Source: Burkholderiales bacterium (lineage in GTDB: Bacteria > Pseudomonadota > Gammaproteobacteria > Burkholderiales > Casimicrobiaceae). Taken from it: 9,604 nt of DNA. The translations under genes and the position numbers were made by a program. Positions 6,401-9,604 of this stretch are shown here, one piece after another. The notes below the pieces were generated by a model, which made no database searches, was not told where the DNA came from, and saw only the letters and a list, made by a program, of their open reading frames with translations. The DNA is taken from NCBI GenBank assembly GCA_025354075.1, contig JANXNO010000457.1, forward strand, positions 1 to 9,604, read 5' to 3'. Every line of letters starts with the position of its first letter. The first letter of the stretch is position 1.

Positions 6401-6426
6401 AAAAAAAGTCCGCATGAAGCGGACTT
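6401..6426 (-). terminator. Intrinsic terminator for minus-strand transcription
   Basis: Read on the minus strand, AAGTCCGC (6426-6419) pairs with GCGGACTT (6413-6406) around a 5-nt loop and runs into seven T (6407-6401). It is a strong, standard terminator. The only candidate gene upstream of it on that strand is the small ORF 6487-6648. Confidence 0.88.
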
Positions 6427-6486
6427 GAGGGGGATCACGAGAAATACACGCGGGAGCGACCGGGGGAGGAAAACACCCCCGCGTGG

Positions 6487-6648
6487 TCAGACAATAAGGC
6501 GTGCTGCGGATACACGATCACCCAACGCCGCGAGCTCGCGAAGCGCCTTGCACTCGCCGTCATCGGCTTGTGCGCCGGATGCGGGAACAACGGGCTCCAG
6601 AACTCGATACTGAGAAGACTCATAAACGCTGGGTGAAAACATATCCAT
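6487..6648 (-). CDS. Small unrecognised protein, 53 aa
   Basis: I do not recognise this product. It begins MDMFSPSVYESSQYRVLEP and ends in a helical-looking run ECKALRELAALGDRVSAARL. It is soluble, mildly acidic, with one Cys and no signal peptide or membrane segment. Support for a real gene is threefold. A Shine-Dalgarno GAGG lies 6 nt before ATG 6648, a dedicated terminator lies about 60 nt after the stop (6401-6426), and a long non-coding region sits upstream where a promoter could be. The frame extends upstream to ATG 6693, but the first 15 residues of that version are less natural and have no clear ribosome site. An overlapping minus ORF (6435-6653) is the competing frame. It could instead be a small regulatory RNA with a chance ORF. 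Confidence 0.5.
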   Translation of the reverse strand: MDMFSPSVYESSQYRVLEPVVPASGAQADDGECKALRELAALGDRVSAARLIV

Positions 6649-7062
6649 AACAAACCTCATTTCGACATGCAGTGTTAGCGGCTTTCGTGCCATTCACATA
6701 AATAGACGTAGTTTCAATGAGTTATGTGACATGCCAGCGGCAAATTAGTGAAATTTCCGCGCTAACCCGTTGAAATTGACAGCAATCTGTCGCAGGGGCG
6801 CGACAACGTCGTTGTATTTAAATCCTAAGTCATTGATTTTCAAAGCTTATTCTCGTCTCCAACAGGCGACACGTTTAACTAACTGTTCAAGCGGGCCGTC
6901 GCTGCCGGGCAAGACGTCGTAACAAGTGTTTACACACCATCTGCCGCAACACGCACAGAAACGTCATCAAGCGACTACCCTTTCACGTTGGAAAGTCTTC
7001 TCTGCAAAGTGCTGCGATAACGCGGCACCGATACCGCTCGCCCTCTCCCCGCAAGGAACGCC
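6649..7062. other. 414-bp non-coding region upstream of DUF1800 gene
   Basis: No convincing gene is present. It is AT-rich in the middle (about 6690-6860). Two palindromes overlap. TGTCGC (6788-6793) pairs with GCGACA (6800-6805), and ACAACG (6803-6808) pairs with CGTTGT (6810-6815). TTGACA at 6776-6781 looks like a -35 box, but no -10 follows at a normal distance. This region should hold the promoters of both the 53-aa ORF and the DUF1800 gene. Confidence 0.4.
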
Positions 7063-8766
7063 ATGCAACAACCTCCCAGTCGATCCGCCATTTCCATCTT
7101 TTGGTGGTTATTGGTGTGCGTCATCGCCCTTGTACTCGCAGCCAGTATTGCCTCGGCACAGCCCGCGCCGGCCGGCGCTAGATCAACAGCCATGGGTTTC
7201 GACGATGCGCGCCATCTGTTGAACCGCACCAGTTTTGCGGCGCAAACCAACGAGATTGACGATTACGCGAAGCTCACGCGTGAGCAGGCGGTTGATCGTT
7301 TGCTCAGCGAAACACGCCGCACCGCGGCCTACCCAGCGCCAACGTGGACAGCCAAGTACGAGCGCGTTTACAAGCCCGACATGACGCAGGAAGAGCGCAT
7401 GAATGCCAATCGCCGCGAGCTGGTCGAACGCGGCCTTGAGATTCGCACCTGGTGGGTGGCTGAGATGTTGTCGACTCCGTCGCCGTTGACCGAAAAGATG
7501 ACGCTTTTCTGGCACAACCATTTCGCCACATCGCAGCAAAAGGTGCGTTCGGCGAACCTGATGTATCGGCAGAACGCGCTGCTGCGCAACTATGCAGTGG
7601 GCAATTTTGGCGCGATGCTGCGCGAGGTGGCAAAGAATCCGGCGATGCTGATTTATCTCGACGGCGCGCAAAACCGCAAGGGCGCTCCGAACGAAAATTT
7701 CGCACGTGAAGTGATGGAGCTATTCACGCTGGGCGAAGGGAATTACAGCGAGCAGGACATCAAGGAAGTAGCGCGCGCCTTCACCGGCTGGAGCATTGAT
7801 GCGGACGCGGGTGAGTTTCGCTTTCGCCGTCCGGCGCATGACGACGGCAGCAAGACCGTGTTCGGCAAAGAGGGCAAGTTCAACGGCGACGACATCGTGA
7901 CTTTGCTCTTGCAACAGCCCGCGACCGGCGAATTTATCGTGAGCAAACTGTGGCGCGAATTTGTGTCTCCTGAGCCCGACGCGGTGGCCGTCAAGCAGTT
8001 AGCCGCGACGTGGCGTGCTGCAAATTACGAGATGAAGCCTTTGTTGCGAGCCATGTTTTTATCTGACGCGTTCTGGGCCCCGGTCAATCGCGGTGTGCTG
8101 GTGAAGTCACCCGTTGATCTGGTGGTCGGGTCGCTGCGACAGTTTCGCTTTGCGGTGGAAGATCCTGCGCCGTTCGCTGTGATCCTGCGTCAGCTTGGAC
8201 AGGATTTATTCAATCCGCCAAACGTGAAAGGCTGGCCGGTGGGCGATGCGTGGTTGAACACGACGACACTGCTGGCGCGAAAGGGATTTTTGAATCGCTT
8301 GTTCCGCGCCGATGAGATGGTGAAGCCCACTACTGTCGTTGCCAGCAAGTCCGAGAAGGCTGATGCGGCGGACATGAGTGGCATGATGGCGCAGCCTGCG
8401 GCGCAACTCATGGACAAAGACATGGCGGGCCAAGGCCGTCAGCGCGCGCAAATGCGTCTCGCCGCGCGCGGAACTGTCGCGCAGGATGGTGGCGCGATTG
8501 CAGTGGCCAACCTGCCGCCGTTTGGCGTCTCCAATCAATTACGCGGACAATATTCTTTCAACGCAGAGCAATGGTTCACGCAGTATCCAGTGCAGAAGCT
8601 CGCCGCGCAACCGATGGCCAACGACCCCACGCTTCAAGCGCAGGGCGACGAGCGCGTGTGGCACACCGTGCTCGCCGGGCCGCCAGTACAAGCGTCGAAG
8701 GACGTGCCGAGAAATCTCGCGGGCCTGCGCACATTGGCGCTCGACCCCATGTATCAACTCAAGTGA
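7063..8766 (+). CDS. Exported DUF1800 family protein
   Basis: 567 aa, PF08811 (DUF1800), function unknown. The N-terminus is a Sec-type signal or anchor (hydrophobic 11-31, ending SIASAQPAPA). The family body follows: FDDARHLLNRTSF, WWVAEMLSTPSPLTEKMTLF, FWHNHFATS (about 149-157), and then the region around NFAREVMELFTLGEGNYSEQ (about 210-229). Next come ARAFTGWSID and, near residue 384, NPPNVKGWPVGDAWLNTTTL, all typical. The stretch of about 430-480 is rich in Met, Ala and Gln (MSGMMAQPAAQLMDKDMAGQ) and may be a flexible insert. AAGGA (7053-7057) lies 5 nt before ATG, so the start is good. The next gene follows after 11 nt, and its ribosome site overlaps this stop codon. DUF1800 and DUF1501 genes are often paired, so a shared extracytoplasmic role is likely. 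Confidence 0.95.
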   Translation: MQQPPSRSAISIFWWLLVCVIALVLAASIASAQPAPAGARSTAMGFDDARHLLNRTSFAAQTNEIDDYAKLTREQAVDRLLSETRRTAAYPAPTWTAKYERVYKPDMTQEERMNANRRELVERGLEIRTWWVAEMLSTPSPLTEKMTLFWHNHFATSQQKVRSANLMYRQNALLRNYAVGNFGAMLREVAKNPAMLIYLDGAQNRKGAPNENFAREVMELFTLGEGNYSEQDIKEVARAFTGWSIDADAGEFRFRRPAHDDGSKTVFGKEGKFNGDDIVTLLLQQPATGEFIVSKLWREFVSPEPDAVAVKQLAATWRAANYEMKPLLRAMFLSDAFWAPVNRGVLVKSPVDLVVGSLRQFRFAVEDPAPFAVILRQLGQDLFNPPNVKGWPVGDAWLNTTTLLARKGFLNRLFRADEMVKPTTVVASKSEKADAADMSGMMAQPAAQLMDKDMAGQGRQRAQMRLAARGTVAQDGGAIAVANLPPFGVSNQLRGQYSFNAEQWFTQYPVQKLAAQPMANDPTLQAQGDERVWHTVLAGPPVQASKDVPRNLAGLRTLALDPMYQLK

Positions 8767-8777
8767 AGGAGATCATC

Positions 8778-9604
8778 ATGGATCGCCGTAATTTTCTGGC
8801 AGCGCTGGGCGCTGGCGTCAGCGTCCTTGCCCTGCCCTCCTTCGCGCAAGCGCCGCTCGCCAACCCGTACAAGCGCCTGCTGATCCTCGTCGAACTCAAG
8901 GGCGCGAACGACGGCTTGAACACCTTCATTCCGTACGCCGACGACGCGTACTACGCGCTGCGTCCGACTATCGGCATCAAGCGCGATCAGGTGCTGCAAC
9001 TCTCCGACAAATTTGGCCTGCATCCAGCGCTCGATACGCTGATGCCAATGTGGTCGAAGGGTGAACTGGCGGCAGTGACTGGGCTGGGTTATCCGCAGCC
9101 GAATCTGTCGCACTTTCGCTCCATCGAAATCTGGGATACCGGTTCGAATTCAATAGACTATTTGTCCGAAGGCTGGCTCGCTCGCGCGTTTGAATCTGTC
9201 GCGCCGCCGAAATCATTTATCGCGGACGGTATTGCAGTCGGCGGTGGCGATCTGGGGCCGTTTGCCGGCGGCATGAACGGCGCGCGGTCGCTGTCAATTG
9301 CATCGACCGAAGCGTTCATGCGTCAAGCCAAGCTCGCCGACCCGCACGGCCGCGCCAGCAACAAAGCGCTGCAACACATCCTGCGGCTCGAAGGCGAGGC
9401 GCAGTCCGCCGCGCTGAACCTGAACCCGAACGCCACGCTCAAAACCGAATTCCCCGCTCACGCCTTCGGCCAGCAGGTGAAAACCGCCATGCAGGTCGTG
9501 GCAGCCTCCCCCGGCGTCGCAGCACTGCGAGTAGGCCTCGGCTCGTTCGACACGCATCAGGGCCAGCTCAACACCCAGCAAACGCTACTCAAGCAACTCG
9601 GCGA
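8778..9604 (+). CDS. Tat-exported DUF1501 family protein, C-terminus beyond the right edge
   Basis: PF07394 (DUF1501), a family related in fold to sulfatases and alkaline phosphatases and of unknown substrate. The first 275 codons are in the window and the frame is open to its end. The N-terminus MDRRNFLAALGAGVSVLALP has the twin arginines (residues 3-4) followed by NFL, a Tat signal, with cleavage expected after AQA near residue 25. Family motifs are LVELKGANDGLNTFIPYAD (about 37-55), FGLHPALDTLMPMW, PNLSHFRSIEIWDTG and GSFDTHQGQ. AAGGAG (8766-8771) lies 6 nt before ATG. Tat export suggests folding, perhaps with a metal, before leaving the cytoplasm. It is co-transcribed with the DUF1800 gene upstream. 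Confidence 0.95.
   Translation, partial: MDRRNFLAALGAGVSVLALPSFAQAPLANPYKRLLILVELKGANDGLNTFIPYADDAYYALRPTIGIKRDQVLQLSDKFGLHPALDTLMPMWSKGELAAVTGLGYPQPNLSHFRSIEIWDTGSNSIDYLSEGWLARAFESVAPPKSFIADGIAVGGGDLGPFAGGMNGARSLSIASTEAFMRQAKLADPHGRASNKALQHILRLEGEAQSAALNLNPNATLKTEFPAHAFGQQVKTAMQVVAASPGVAALRVGLGSFDTHQGQLNTQQTLLKQLG

Noticed and set aside
6908..6930. Resemblance to the 3' end of 16S rRNA (GTCGTAACAAG)
   Set aside because: Only about 11 bases match, the flanks diverge at once, and no other rRNA sequence is nearby.
1..9604. CRISPR array, tRNA, rRNA or prophage genes
   Set aside because: No regularly spaced direct repeats, tRNA-like cloverleaf or phage structural or integrase proteins were found on reading both strands.

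Overview
The window looks like a chromosomal segment of a betaproteobacterium, probably Burkholderiales or a relative. The clues are the high-GC coding style, the run yibN-like rhodanese - grxC - secB, proteins close to that group's GpmI, PhoH and dodecin, and a dispersed-repeat type that I remember from Burkholderiales genomes. The organism call is an inference; no rRNA or other marker is present.

Layout. (1) 1-937, minus strand: the N-terminal part of a PhoH-family ATPase that runs off the left edge. (2) 987-2503: two copies of a repeat of about 290 bp in inverted orientation (987-1275 and 2213-2503). They enclose a visibly AT-richer gene (1343-2128) for a TIR-like, probably NAD-consuming, nucleotide-binding protein of the kind used as an effector in anti-phage systems. 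This is the accessory part of the window and the main point of interest. (3) 2504-4045, minus: gpmI, cofactor-independent phosphoglycerate mutase. Its stop codon touches the right-hand repeat. (4) 4146-5892, plus: a likely operon of membrane-anchored rhodanese-like protein, glutaredoxin 3, SecB chaperone and a secreted SH3-like protein. It is divergent from gpmI across a 100-bp spacer. (5) 6092-6295, plus: dodecin with a strong Shine-Dalgarno and its own terminator. This faces a small minus-strand ORF (53 aa) that also has its own terminator. (6) 6649-7062: a long non-coding stretch with small palindromes. (7) 7063-9604, plus: a DUF1800 / DUF1501 pair of exported proteins, the second with a Tat signal and cut by the right edge.

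How the genes fit together. Most are housekeeping: glycolysis (GpmI), thiol redox and protein export (rhodanese-like, GrxC, SecB), flavin storage (dodecin) and RNA/ribosome-linked ATPase (PhoH). The DUF1800/DUF1501 pair acts outside the cytoplasm with unknown function. The TIR-like gene has no partner cyclase or sensor in the window and looks acquired. The flanking repeats differ at 25 of 210 aligned positions in their core. They keep a stem-loop with one compensatory base-pair change, and their substitution pattern argues that they are conserved as DNA or RNA rather than as the roughly 70-codon reading frame they happen to contain.
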